Assembly (NCBI GenBank): GCA_043228905.1
Contig: JBHGNT010000002.1
Coordinates: 27,218,001 to 27,282,000 of the forward strand
Direction of reading: 5' to 3'
From: Azolla caroliniana
Lineage: Eukaryota; Polypodiophyta
Length of the DNA stretch: 64,000 bases
Part shown: positions 23,501 through 34,628 of the stretch, piece after piece
How the letters are laid out: the number at the start of each line of letters is the position of its first letter
Numbering within the stretch: the stretch's first letter is position 1
Notes under the pieces: generated by a model
What the model was told of the DNA's origin: nothing
What the model saw: the letters and a program-made list of their open reading frames with translations, nothing else
Databases searched by the model: none
Translations under genes and position numbers: made by a program

Positions 23501-26500
23501 TAATTCAGTTTCGTTATATACAGTTAGTAACTAAAATAAACTTATGAAACTTTAAGTATCTCATGGCTTTTTTCAACATTTTCTAAAACTTGAGAATTCT
23601 ATTTTTATGATGAGTAACTTCATAGTTTTTCTAGTCAGCCATAAGTTTATAATGTTTTTTTTGCGCGTTTAAAAGTTTTTATTTTATTGTTTTTATCTTA
23701 TTAATTGAAGTTAGTTTACAACAAAACTGTTCATGTATATATCTCTTCATGATTTAGTTTTATTCTCCTGTCTTGTAATGCAGGTGAACAGCTTGCCTCT
23801 GGTGCAGATGGTATGTATGGAACCTGATATTCATTTATAGGAACTTGACTGTTTAGACTTTAATTTTGAACAAATGTGTTATATAGGAGGTGAAATACTT
23901 CTATGGAAACTTATTGAGGACCAAGATGCTTCTAGCTCTTGGAAGCTCTCAAAAAATCTAAGGTATTCATTTTGAATACTTTTTTAATTGGGATCAGTGC
24001 ATGATAATGAATTAATGTGGAAGTTATCTACAGATTCCATGTTAAAGATGTCTTAGACTTGCAATGGTCTACTGAAGGAACCTTACTTGCATCAGCATCA
24101 GTTGACAATACTGTCATTATTTGGGACATCAACAAAGGTAAACATGAATTGGCAATTGTTTTTACCTGACATGCTGTCTCAAATGCAGTAATATAGCAAT
24201 TCCACAGCTTTCCACTTTTTCTCCATATATATGATCTAATTAGTAATAACTGTGGCTAGTCTCACAGAAAATTTGTTTGGACACTTCTATTGTCAATATT
24301 ACTGTATGCAAGTTTCCTTGTATTCATGTATTATGTTGTGCCCTTCCTTGTGTGTTGCTGAATGTTCTTTGTCCTTTCAGGTAATCCTCAACAGGTGCTG
24401 AAGGATCATATGCACTATGTTCAAGGAATTGCCTGGGATCCAATAGGTCAATACATCGCATCTATCAGTAATGATAGAACATGCAGGATCTATTGTAACA
24501 AGCCTCAGAATCTGAAGAGAAAATCAGAAGAACAATATGTTTTTACCTGCCAGAATGTGCTTGTGAAGGCAGAATTAGTGAAACAGGAAGAAGAAACATG
24601 TCCTAAGGTGAAGTTTTCGTTGACATCATATGTCTTGCAGAAGTTTATTTGAAAGCAAGGCACTGATATTGTGTTAATCAGGTTCCAGCAGCCAAGCATC
24701 ACCTTTTTCATGATGAAACATTGCCCTCCTTCTTTAGGAGGCTCGCATGGTCTCCTGATGGTTCTTTCCTTCTTGTGCCCTCTGGTATATCCCCTTTAAC
24801 CTATGATGTTTTTCTTAACTGCACTATGAATTCTCTGTATGTCAATATATTTGGTACATTATGTTCCATATTCTAATGTTCATATTTTTATTTTGATTAG
24901 GCATTTACAAATCTCCTTCTGATTCAACTTTGACAAATACAGCCTTCGTTGTTTCGAGAACAGATTTGTCAAGGTACATTAGACTAATTTTCTCATGTCA
25001 ATAATATAAAAGTTTTTCAATCACTGTTGGTCTAGTATGAGATCTCTAAGAACGTTAAGAAAAGACACAGAAGAGCAGCTGTGCACATATTTATGTGTCA
25101 AAAACTATGGGATTACCTCATCATTCTAAAGTAATGAGATGGATCTGAGAGATGAAGCAGCAGTTAATGCATTCATGGATGCGGAAGTATGGCTTTAGCT
25201 CATCAGTCTAGGTAGAGTGATGACGGCTTCATACTATGTGAGACTTTAAGTGATTGAGTGAGTGGGTGTTATGAGCCTTATGTTTTCCCTCTCTTTGGAG
25301 GATCTCCCTAATGAAGATGCAGTGAAGCCCTCCGATAACTCTAGGCATGACAAAAAATATACCTACATGTTTCAAATAATATATGTCTCTAAAAATCAGG
25401 TGTGTTGTTTTCAAGAATGTTTGGCTTTGAACAAAGATCAATGAGCCACTTTGTTTACGCAGGTACCCCTGACGTTTTGTATATTTATGAGGACACCTTT
25501 CTGGTTTTAAACTTACTGATCAGTTTTTTAAAATGATAAAAGAATTTCAATTCGAATTGTAATTAGGCTGAATAGTGATTAATAGTATACTAGCAAAACA
25601 ATTGTTTTAGGTGTGTAGAAGAAAAAGAAGTAATCATCCTATCAATCTCAAACTAGTTTAATTAATTAATCTGAATCCACAATTAGAACAATGCGGTATT
25701 TTACAAACTTCAAGAAACTGAAGTGTATTCAGAAATTTTGGGAACGAGATAATAATGACTATAGTCCAATGTCATTTACTATAAAAGAAGTAATCCAACA
25801 ACATACTGTTTTGGAAGCTCAATGTAAAGTAGAATTTGTATGTTATGACCTTGTTTGTATGATATATGACAGTTTGTTTTACATAAACAGGTTCCTTGTG
25901 TATGGTAGGTGTGCCCCTTAAAAATAACTCTAGGAAATTGATCTGTTTAGGGTCTAGGGTGTAGCCAAGTATTGAAACTTGATAACTCTGTACAGCAGTA
26001 GCCTATAGCTGTTTTTGTTGACCAAGAACTGTACTGAGAAACTTACGTTTATACAAGAATTCCAATGTACTACTAGCCTAATGTGCAAACATAATGATGA
26101 AAAAAGTGTTTAATAATTTGTCCAGATGGATGAACTTATTGCCTTCTCCAACATCACGTAACTTCCTTGTTCTGTTGGTTCAGTGCAGACCTTCAATGCA
26201 TTTGCCTGGAGCAAGTAAACCAATAGTGGCTGTTCGTTTCTGTCCAGTGGTGTTCTCATTAAATCCTAACATGAACCAAAATTTTGATAATGGTTCAAAT
26301 TGTATGTTAAAGCAAACTTTCTCTGGTGAATTTTGTTCATTTGAATTTGCTCTTTAAAATCTGACATTGTTGTGCTATTCCATTGTGTACACAGCTACGA
26401 GTAATTTCAAGCTTCCATATAGGTTCGTCTTTGCAGTGGCTACATTGAATTCATTATATGTGTATGACACTCAAAGTGATTACCCATTAGCGATCCTTGC

Positions 26501-27317
26501 TGGCATACATTATGCAGCAATTACTGATATTGCGTGGTATACTTCTATTCCATCAATTATCACCAATTTATATTTGTTTTTTTTCTTTTGTTCAAGACAT
26601 GTGATATTTGGTTTTTTCAGGTCATGGGATGCTAAATTCTTGGTGGTATCATCCCAAGATGGCTTTTGCACATTGGTCTCATTTGATAATGAAGAGCTTG
26701 GATGCCCTATGCCATCAAGCGGTAGGTTATTCTATGTTTCCCTTCATACAAGCCATTACTAACGGATATCAACTAATGGCATACAAAATTCAATTGTTGC
26801 ACCAGAGCTTCCTTCCTATGTTGCGAAGTTTTTGCCTATAGCCAAGGATTCAGTAGTGGATCTTCGGATTAAGTCATCATCTCAAACCACAACGAGCATA
26901 CAGGGCAAGGAAGTGCAACTGGACCAAATAAAGAAGGGTGATGTTCTGTCCAAAGAGAATATGGAGCATGAGGCCAAGAATGAAGGGAAAGATGAAACAG
27001 AAACAACACACCATGTATATTTAAAGAACACTGCCTTGGGTTCTGGTTCCCCAAAAGAAACTGCGCAAGGAGAAGCTGGAGTAATGAACCTCAAGAGTTG
27101 CAAGAAGCATTTGACTGATGCAAATATATCATCTGAATCATTATTGGGACGCACCACAGTAGTGAAGGATGATTCATCATCACAACTGCAATCTACAGAC
27201 ATTTCAGTAGACATCAAGAATGACAAAGTTTCTGATGATGTTGAAAAAGCCATACCACCAAAGCCTAGGCGAATAACACCTATTGCCATCACGACGAACT
27301 CTGCACAATCTTCATGA
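18563..27317 (+). CDS. FAS2: Chromatin assembly factor 1 subunit FAS2 (WD40)
   Basis: Middle subunit (p60/Cac2 type) of CAF-1, which deposits H3-H4 on newly replicated DNA in the nucleus. Twelve exons: 18563-18676, 19867-19975, 23784-23810, 23887-23962, 24034-24137, 24381-24607, 24682-24784, 24901-24973, 26189-26292, 26395-26536, 26621-26721, 26806-27317. All junctions keep phase and give 563 aa. The N-terminus [20 protein letters not shown] is diagnostic for this family. WD blades follow, with [46 protein letters not shown] and [50 protein letters not shown] and [20 protein letters not shown] are further family landmarks. The last exon encodes a low-complexity charged tail ending [19 protein letters not shown], the RRITP.AI motif being conserved; the model is somewhat longer than the roughly 490 aa usual for FAS2. 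A possible TATA (GTATATATTT, about 18352) lies upstream. Introns 1 (1.2 kb) and 2 (3.8 kb) hold repeats. Confidence 0.95.
18756..19815 (+). repeat. Array of CTTCTGCTAAGAAG-like dyads in FAS2 intron 1
   Basis: A short imperfect palindrome, CTTCT-GCTA-AGAAG, recurs through the intron: exact or nearly so at 18857, 18972, 19040, 19206 (ACTA centre), 19317 (GCTAG), 19400 (TCGCTA) and 19508 (ACTA). More diverged forms lie near 18756, 19070, 19231, 19460, 19592, 19680 and 19808. It is usually followed by CTCAC or TTCAC and an AGAA or AAGG element. The intervening DNA also shares TCTTTCTCTCATGCTTTCT-like stretches, so this is a degenerate longer tandem repeat in which the dyad is the best-kept part. 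Confidence 0.75.
21150..21660 (+). mobile_element. Decayed LINE reverse transcriptase in FAS2 intron 2
   Basis: Plus-strand translation, with frame changes, gives [20 protein letters not shown], then [20 protein letters not shown] (the RT catalytic [YF].ADD box), [18 protein letters not shown], and [15 protein letters not shown]. This is the order of motifs in plant non-LTR retrotransposon reverse transcriptase. Internal stops and frameshifts show that it is inactive. It lies in sense orientation within the FAS2 transcript. Confidence 0.8.
22390..22485 (+). mobile_element. Second LINE RT fragment in FAS2 intron 2
   Basis: Encodes [20 protein letters not shown], the same motif (KT..MVFNTT..WVT) as in the fragments at 3.5 kb and 21.5 kb but in a separate copy. 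Flanking sequence shows no intact domain. Either a second insertion or a rearranged piece of the first. Confidence 0.65.
22974..22998 (+). repeat. GAA trinucleotide repeat
   Basis: About eight AAG/GAA units within FAS2 intron 2. Confidence 0.9.
23479..23500 (+). repeat. TG dinucleotide repeat
   Basis: About eleven TG units following a TA run, within FAS2 intron 2. Confidence 0.9.
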
Positions 27318-28559
27318 CGAACTTCACCAAAGGCTGCAGGAATATGATGAAGGATTGATCAGGGAAAAGCATATATAACTTGAAGCATCACACTTTGATT
27401 GCTTTGAGACTAGCATTCTTAGGTACATACAAGGGATGATTGTTAAAGTCAACAAATTGAGTGAAGGACAACTTTCTAGAGTGTCCATTGTCTAGTATGA
27501 TCATCATCACCATCATGATCGTCATCATTATCGGCGGATTAAATTTTTGCAACCGTCCCTGTCATAGATTATGTATAATATCAATGTGCAAATGCTCATT
27601 TTGCCGTGAAAATCTTAGTTTTCATGCCAGTCATTTCTGCCATTTGTGAAGTTGTAGCATGTTTTAGATCTTGGATCCCCAAAGAGCTCACTCACTCTGA
27701 CTTTGATGCTTGTTTATTCTTTTAACTTTTTGGGAGGAGGATTGACTTGGGTGGAAAATTTTATGAAACATGTCAGAAAAGAAAACAGGATTTTTAATGG
27801 ATTCCATTACCTTCTTGGAATAACTTTTGACTCTTTGGTATCATCAATATATAAATAACATTCAGACAGAATGCAAGTCTACGTATATGTGTTTGTCTCG
27901 TGAAGGATTGATAGTTGTTGTCATAATCTTCATTTACCAACTTACCTCCATATTCTCCCTCTTTGAGAATAGAAAAGCAATCATAAAAGACAAGCTTCAT
28001 ACGGTTAACTTGTGATCTCTCAATGGAGACTAATGTGGAATGATTTTGAGAGGTTGTTCAATTCATGCTTATGGTTTTGAGTCCATTTGTAGTGTCTGAT
28101 GACTTTAAATTATGTAAATGAAATATTTGAGGTAACACAAAGTTGTGTATGTTCTCTCGTGTCCTTGTTCTATGGGATCATGCCTCAATATATTTGAATG
28201 GCTTTATCAAACACAAATTCTAGTATAAAATCTTGGATGTCTTTTTTTACTTAGGTTTTGTAAAAGTCGCTAAAACTACGTTGGGGTTTATTGACACCTA
28301 AATGATCATGAATGCTTTGAGAATGAGGCCCTTAAACTCATTGTCCTTGTTTTACGTATGTTTTTTATTTTACCTCAACAAAGTAATCAACCCTCAAAGA
28401 TAGATTAGTGTTTTCATCTTTGCTTGAATTTTACTAAATTCTTCAAGTTTGGGATAGAGCTTGAGATTCGGTCTTGACCTCTTTGCCATACTCAAACAAA
28501 ACTATAGCCAATATGACATTCACCTAATATGCTCTCTGTAAAGATACCTCTATATGCAT
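27318..28559. other. FAS2 3' flank
   Basis: FAS2 3' UTR and downstream DNA. No gene is seen. The right part (from about 28.1 kb) may belong to the gypsy element that follows, but it shows no readable domain. Confidence 0.5.
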
Positions 28560-29290
28560 AAAATCAAGCTCATTGGATGTGGCCATGGACTTGAGGCATC
28601 TGTAAAAACATTGTATGTATCTTTGCGATACCCCAAACAAATTTCAAATGCGTGAAGAATTTGTGCTCCATATTCTTTTTTGTCTCTAGGTTCGATTTGT
28701 TTTGTAAGCCACGTAATGTTGTCGTGGTCAAATAAAACCTCAAATTGAGCACCATATTAAGAGTTTATAGAAATTGACAAATCCAAGAGAACAATAGATA
28801 TCTTAGAGTGAAGTGGGTGTTTGGCAATCTAAAACAGCATGAACTTTGGTTGGATTCCTTCTTACACCCGAAGGAGTGATGAAATATACCCATGGAACTT
28901 ATCAATTCTTTGATAAAGTTGAAACTTCTCCAACATTGCATGCAATTTATGCTCTCATAAAAATTAAAGGACCTATCATTCTTATTTCTTGTCTTTCTTA
29001 AGAGTTTTGGTGTTTCTACATCATGAGAGAAATATCCAAGAATTCTCACAAAACATTAGTAGCTGTGTCGTTGAAAAAATGCACGTGCATTAGTGAGCCC
29101 AAAAGGTATATATGTGTACTCAAAATGGTCATATCAAGTATGAAATGTTGTCTTCCCTTCATCATCTTCGCGGAAATGAAGCTTTGAGTTGTTCTGTTAG
29201 GTATGAGATATGAGGAAGTGGATACTCATACCAACCACAAAGAACCAACATTCTTTTTTACAAGGAAGACACACTCTATGATAAGTGATC
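28560..29290 (-). mobile_element. Decayed Ty3/gypsy reverse-transcriptase fragment
   Basis: The minus strand, read across several frames, gives HFREDDEGKTTFHT then YDHFEYTYIPFGLTNARAFFQ split by a stop (about 29190-29070), and later KVHAVLDCQTPTSL and GFVNFYKL (about 28850-28755). These correspond to the gypsy RT landmarks IREGDEWKTAF..HFEY..MPFGLTNAP..F and the downstream KV.AV..WP.P.....LRSFLGL.NFYR. Frameshifts and stops make it non-functional. No LTRs were found. The element may extend to about 29630. Confidence 0.8.
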
Positions 29291-29789
29291 GAGAGTGTCG
29301 GATAAACCATTAGCCAAATTCTCATCAATATAATTCCATGAAACCTCTAATTTAGCAAATAACAAGTTGAATAAGGGACCATATAATAACATCATCCCAT
29401 ATTGTGAATATGTTTTGACAATCTGTGGGATAATCAATTATCGAAACATTGGAGGATTCATGATACATGATCGGAAGTTTAGGAGCAAACTTCATAGGTC
29501 TAGAGCTAGTTGAAGGCGAAATCGAGACGAAGTAATACCAAAGCAAGTTCACGTTTGTCAACTTTTTGAAACTTGTAAAGAAACATCCACATGAGTGGGG
29601 GGGGAGCTCAGGCAAAAGTTCGAGCATGAAGTAGGTTGAGAACATACACATAAGGTGGAACAAGATCTGGGGGTAAGAGAGAATGCATACATTGGGGTAG
29701 AGTAAAGTGCATAGGTAGTGAACAAAGACTTATATGAGCTATAGTGAGAATTTGGAAACAAGAGGTATCAATATATTCTTTTATGTGAA

Positions 29790-29905
29790 GATTGAAGCCA
29801 TTCAAGGGCTCCGGTTGAGGTTTTTTGAAGTCAGAGGTTCGAATCCTACCTTCCTCCCTCTTCTCATTTCAAAAGTTATTATTATTATTATTATTATTAT
29901 TATCA
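29790..29905 (+). mobile_element. Possible tRNA-derived SINE remnant with ATT tail
   Basis: GGTTCGAATCC at 29836-29846 is a perfect RNA polymerase III box B / tRNA T-loop consensus, preceded by a poor box A candidate near 29795. It is followed at about 30 bases by an ATT microsatellite (29876-29904), as at the 3' end of many SINEs. It cannot fold into a full tRNA by eye. It lies about 150 bases upstream of the PP5 leader. Confidence 0.4.
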
Positions 29906-30044
29906 TCATAGATTCATATTCATTCAACATTAGACATAGACACCGGCCATAACTCAACTCTTTTTTGTTTTGTTTTGTTGTTTTTGGCTTCTGCTTCTTC
30001 CTTTAACTAGGTTAAAAGAAGAAGGTTTCTCTCTTTAGTTATAT

Positions 30045-30126
30045 ATCTCCCTCCTTTTCCTGCTCCTGTTCTCTTTTTCTTCTTCCCGAGCTTCTCCTAC
30101 TCTGTTCCTTCTCGATCTTTTACCAG
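30045..30126 (+). other. PP5 5' UTR exon
   Basis: CT-rich leader ending TTTTACCAG|GTAAAC. The leader intron is 30127-30688 with acceptor TGTCGCAG, followed by 24 bases of UTR before the start codon. The 5' limit is an estimate. Confidence 0.55.
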
Positions 30127-30712
30127 GTAAACTCCCCCCCCCCCCCTCCTTGTCTTGTTTGATTTTAATCGTTTTGCTCTCTCTGCGTTTCTTCTTGTTT
30201 TCTTGCTTAACTGTTTCCCCTTCGAATCAATCTCTTTTCCCTGCCCTTACTTCGTCGGGTTTAATCTAATGTCTATGTTTCTCGTTTGTCCTTTTTACTC
30301 CATTCTCGTAATTGGTTTTTACTCTTTCTTGTTTAAATCAGTTCCATTCTGTTTCTTGTGTGTTTTGCCCTCCTTTTTCTTTGCTTTTGGAACATAAAAT
30401 TTTCGAATGTGGTCATTCTATTTCTTGTTAATCCAGAATAATTAAATGGCAGAAGGAATCATGTTGTAATAGGAAAAACAATCTCTCCAATAGCCTCGTA
30501 GTGTATGAATAGAAACTTTTCTTGATAGTTTTCTTGACAACTGTGTAATGCATGGTTAGAAAGTTTTTTGTGATATTTTCGATGAAATACATGTCCTTAT
30601 TTCGGAAACTTTGTAATGTACGATCAGAAATGAGTCAAGGATGAATTTCAAAACCTATTTCATCTTGTTTTTGTGTGGATTGTCGCAGTAAATAAAGGTC
30701 CAAAACCTCGTG

Positions 30713-33700
30713 ATGATGAATGGCAATGCCGATTCAGACATCCAGAGAGCAGAAGAGCTGAAAAACGCTGCAAATGTAGCGTTTCAAGGTTTGCATACAA
30801 AAATCAACCTTGTTATTCACATATATTGTCATTAACCATCCCTATACTTCTTCACTGCATGTATTCAACTATAAAAACTAGTAATTTTGTAGAGAAGGCA
30901 TTTAAGTCAGTTTACTACAGGAGCAACCACTTTGCTGTTGGAATTCCTCTGATTTGCTGTATTTTATATTATTTTGTAAATTTCAGCCCACAAGTTCTCT
31001 AAAGCAGTAGATCTCTATACTGAGGCGATAAATGCAAACAACAACAATGCTGTCTACTGGGCAAACAGATCATTTGCCCACACAAAACTTGAGGAATATG
31101 GAAGTGCAATTGCAGATGCGTCTAAAGCTATAGAAATTGATCAGAAATATGTCAAGGTAGATGATCACTATTTTGATAAAATTTCTAGTCACTTTAGAGG
31201 TTAGCTCATCCAGATTCTTATGTTGCTTGAGTTATATACTCCAGGGTTATTATAGACGCGGAGCTGCATTTTTAGCAATGGGCAAGTTTAAAGATGCATT
31301 AAAAGATTTCAAGCAGGTACTGGATCAGCACGTGGGCCTTGTCATAGAATCATTAGGATTAAGGATCATGATATGTTATGGGGTATTTTCTCTATTCTGT
31401 CAGGTTGTCAAAATAGTACCCAAGGACCCTGATGCTATCAAAAAACTACGGGAATGTGAAAAAGCAGTACAAAAGCTGAGATTTGAGGAAGCAATTGCTA
31501 CTAATGCAGACAATCATTCGATTGTTGATTCAGTAGACTATGAATCCATGTGTATGTATTTATGTCTAATTCTATTGCTATGGGTACTACTTCATGGTTT
31601 CAATTAGAATTGTTCTTCTTACCGTTGTAAATAATATCTTCTTTTCTTTATGTCTCCAGTGGTACCCGATTCCTACAAAGGGGCTAAAATTGAAGGTGAT
31701 GCAATCACGCTCGATTTCATAATGGCAATGATCAAGGACTTCAAAGAACAAAAACAGATACACAGACGGTGCATGCTTTTACGCATGTTTTAGTATGTGG
31801 TTTTAATTTCTTAGATTGTATTAATAACTAAAGTACACTGTCTGCAGATATGCTTTTCAAATTCTGCTTCAAATAAGGAAGATTCTAATCTCCCTTCCAT
31901 CTCTAGTGGACATTACCGTTCCTGAAAATTGTCAATTTACAGTTTGTGGTGATATTCATGGTCAGGTGTGTACATCCTTACTTGACCTGATTAGTTTAAG
32001 TTTCTGCAATTCTAGCTGATGGTATCACAATTTTCTACTGTGCAAATGAGTGCAGTTCTATGATCTGCTGAATATCTTTGAACTGAATGGATTCCCATCA
32101 AATGAGAATCCCTATCTCTTCAATGGAGACTTTGTTGATCGTGGGTCCTTCTCAGTGGAGGTCATATTCACTCTGTTTGCCTTCAAGTGCCTTTATCCAC
32201 AAGGTGAACCTTATCATGTCATTTTTCCTTGATTAACAATGTAGCAAAAGATAAGCAGCTGAGTAATCTGATATTACGATTCATAATAACACATGCATTT
32301 ATATACTCCCTATACTTTATGTACTTTGATGTTTAGTCAGTTATTCATAACAAGTGCTGCTGTTTTAAGTTAAACATTTTGTGTCTTGCTTGATTTGATA
32401 TTCTAATTCTGACTATAGTGGGGTTGAATATCCAGGTATTTATCTTGCAAGAGGTAATCATGAAAGCAAAAGTCTGAACAAGATTTATGGATTCGAAGGG
32501 GAAGTTAAGGCAAAATTTAACCAAATGATGGTTGAGCTTTTTGCTGAAGTCTTTTGCTGCTTGCCCTTAGCTCATGTACTGAACAACAAGGTCTTTGTGA
32601 CACATGGAGGTCTTTTTAGTAAAGACGATGTTAAATTGTCTGATATTAGAAGCATAGATCGCTTTGTGGAACCACCTGATGAAGGTAACTAACTTAAAAA
32701 TTTTGCTCTTTATTTAGCTGTTGTTTTTCTATGCTGGTCTTGGTTTATTGGTTTAAGATCAGACAGAAAGTATGTTATTGAGACTTTTACTTGGCCTTCA
32801 TTTCCCCTTGTTTTTTTTGTAATTTATCTCTTCAAGATCAAGTATATAATGAGTTTCTTATGTTTCTTTTAGGAATTATGTGTGAGTTGCTGTGGAGTGA
32901 TCCATCTCCAACATTGGGCAGATCACCTAGCAAACGTGGCGTTGGTGTTGCATTTGGATCTGATGTCACAAAGAATTTTTTGAAACAAAACAACCTAGGT
33001 AACTCAAGTCTTAAATGTGAGATATATGTATTTATTCTTGTTTGTGTCATTGTATGTTTATATATGTATAATGTATGCATGTGTGTATTTGCATGAGATA
33101 TGGTGTTCATCAAACTGCTGGTTCTGTTTGTCTTGTCACTGCAGCATGACTATTTTTATGTACACTTGGGCATTGGTTTCCCCAACTTTTAGCACTCTTA
33201 AGAGCATTGGTTTCAATGATTTCTAGTTCTGTGAATCTTTATATTTTGTTTCGGTACAATAGCTGTTAGAATTTAATTTATTGGTGCTTGTCTTCCATTT
33301 GGATGGATTGATTTGGAGTTGGGAAATCTTATTTTATATTTACAAATGCATATTTCCATATACTTGTCTCCCTATTTATCTGTGATCAATGACCTTGATC
33401 TCTTGTATACAAGTCTTTTGATTATTTCTCTGATTTTGTAGTTATAAAATATCAAGTAAAAAGTGTCTAGATTATTTCCTTGAGTTTTTCTGCACTGATA
33501 ATCTTGGCATACAAACTCCATCCTTCACTTATATTAACCAGAGGAAAGTTAAGCATTATGGCCGGTATATGCTACTTTTTCGCCAATGAATTGTCCGTTG
33601 TTTCTCTCAGCCATTATTGTATGAAAATGTTTCTTGAAAACTGCTTGGCATTTCAGTCATTTAATTTTGTCATTCGTTATCATTCTTCACAGTGCTACAG

Positions 33701-34628
33701 ACTTCAATAACTTGGATTTATCCAGGATGATTAAACCTCTAGTAGCCTTCAGTACAACCTTTTTCTTCCTTTATTTCTGCAAATATCTCTAAGTTTGCTA
33801 TTTCCCCTAACACTTCTGCTCAACCTCAAAAGAGAAAAAAGTGGATAAATTGAAGAGAATATACAATTAGAGCACATACAATTGAGAAGGCCATGAATCG
33901 ACCCAGTAATTGCTCAAATACCACATAAATTTTCGTTTATGGTGATTAGCCAAAGGCATTAGGGAAAATAAAGATACTCAGCATTTTGGAGTATTTCCAT
34001 AATTCAGGCATCATTTGAAGTTTTGGGCGGTTAGCCCAAACTTAAAGAGCAAAGAATTGAGATAGAGAAGAGACTAGTGATGATAGAAAGCAGGGTCAAT
34101 TCACAATTTGAAAATGCATTACCTGGTAATCCAATAATATAAAAATGGGAAAATTTTCTACTGAAGAAATAATTTTTAACCGGGTGAGGTGTTTTCTCAG
34201 AACTTGTTGTGAGATCTCATGAAGTTAAGGATGAAGGCTATGAGATTGAGCATGATGGCAAATTGATAACTGTATTCTCGGCGCCTAACTACTGTGACCA
34301 GGTAAGCAAATCTATTTATCTATTAAATGACGTTTAAAAAGATTATATAAATATTGAAAATAATGCCATTTTCTTCGTTGTACTTACATTTGCCAGATGG
34401 GAAACAAGGGAGCATTTATTAAATTCAAATCGCCAGAATTGAAGCCTGATATTAGGACGTTCAATGCAGTTGTAAGAGACCCATCTCCCATTGATAGTTC
34501 TTTCATGATTGGTTCTCTTGAAAATATATTTCTTAACTAGTTTTGTTGCGTTTTATAATGTGTGACAGCCTCATCCTAGTGTGAAGGCAATGGCGTATGC
34601 GAGCAATTTGTTTAGCCTATTGGGCTGA
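30713..34628 (+). CDS. PP5: Serine/threonine protein phosphatase 5 (TPR-PP2A-like)
   Basis: PPP-family phosphatase with an N-terminal TPR domain that binds HSP90 and holds the enzyme inactive; the plant enzyme also acts on phytochromes. Twelve coding exons: 30713-30788, 30987-31156, 31245-31316, 31404-31551, 31660-31768, 31848-31965, 32056-32203, 32436-32684, 32873-32998, 34201-34301, 34397-34471, 34569-34628; 483 aa, the usual length. Residues about 8-115 form three TPRs ([50 protein letters not shown]). The catalytic core has GDIHGQ, GDFVDRG, RGNHES, HGG and SAPNYCD, so all metal ligands are present. The C-terminal helix reads [13 protein letters not shown]. Tandem ATGs start the frame; the first is taken. 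Intron 3 is in frame and stop-free (see findings). All junctions are GT-AG. Confidence 0.97.
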
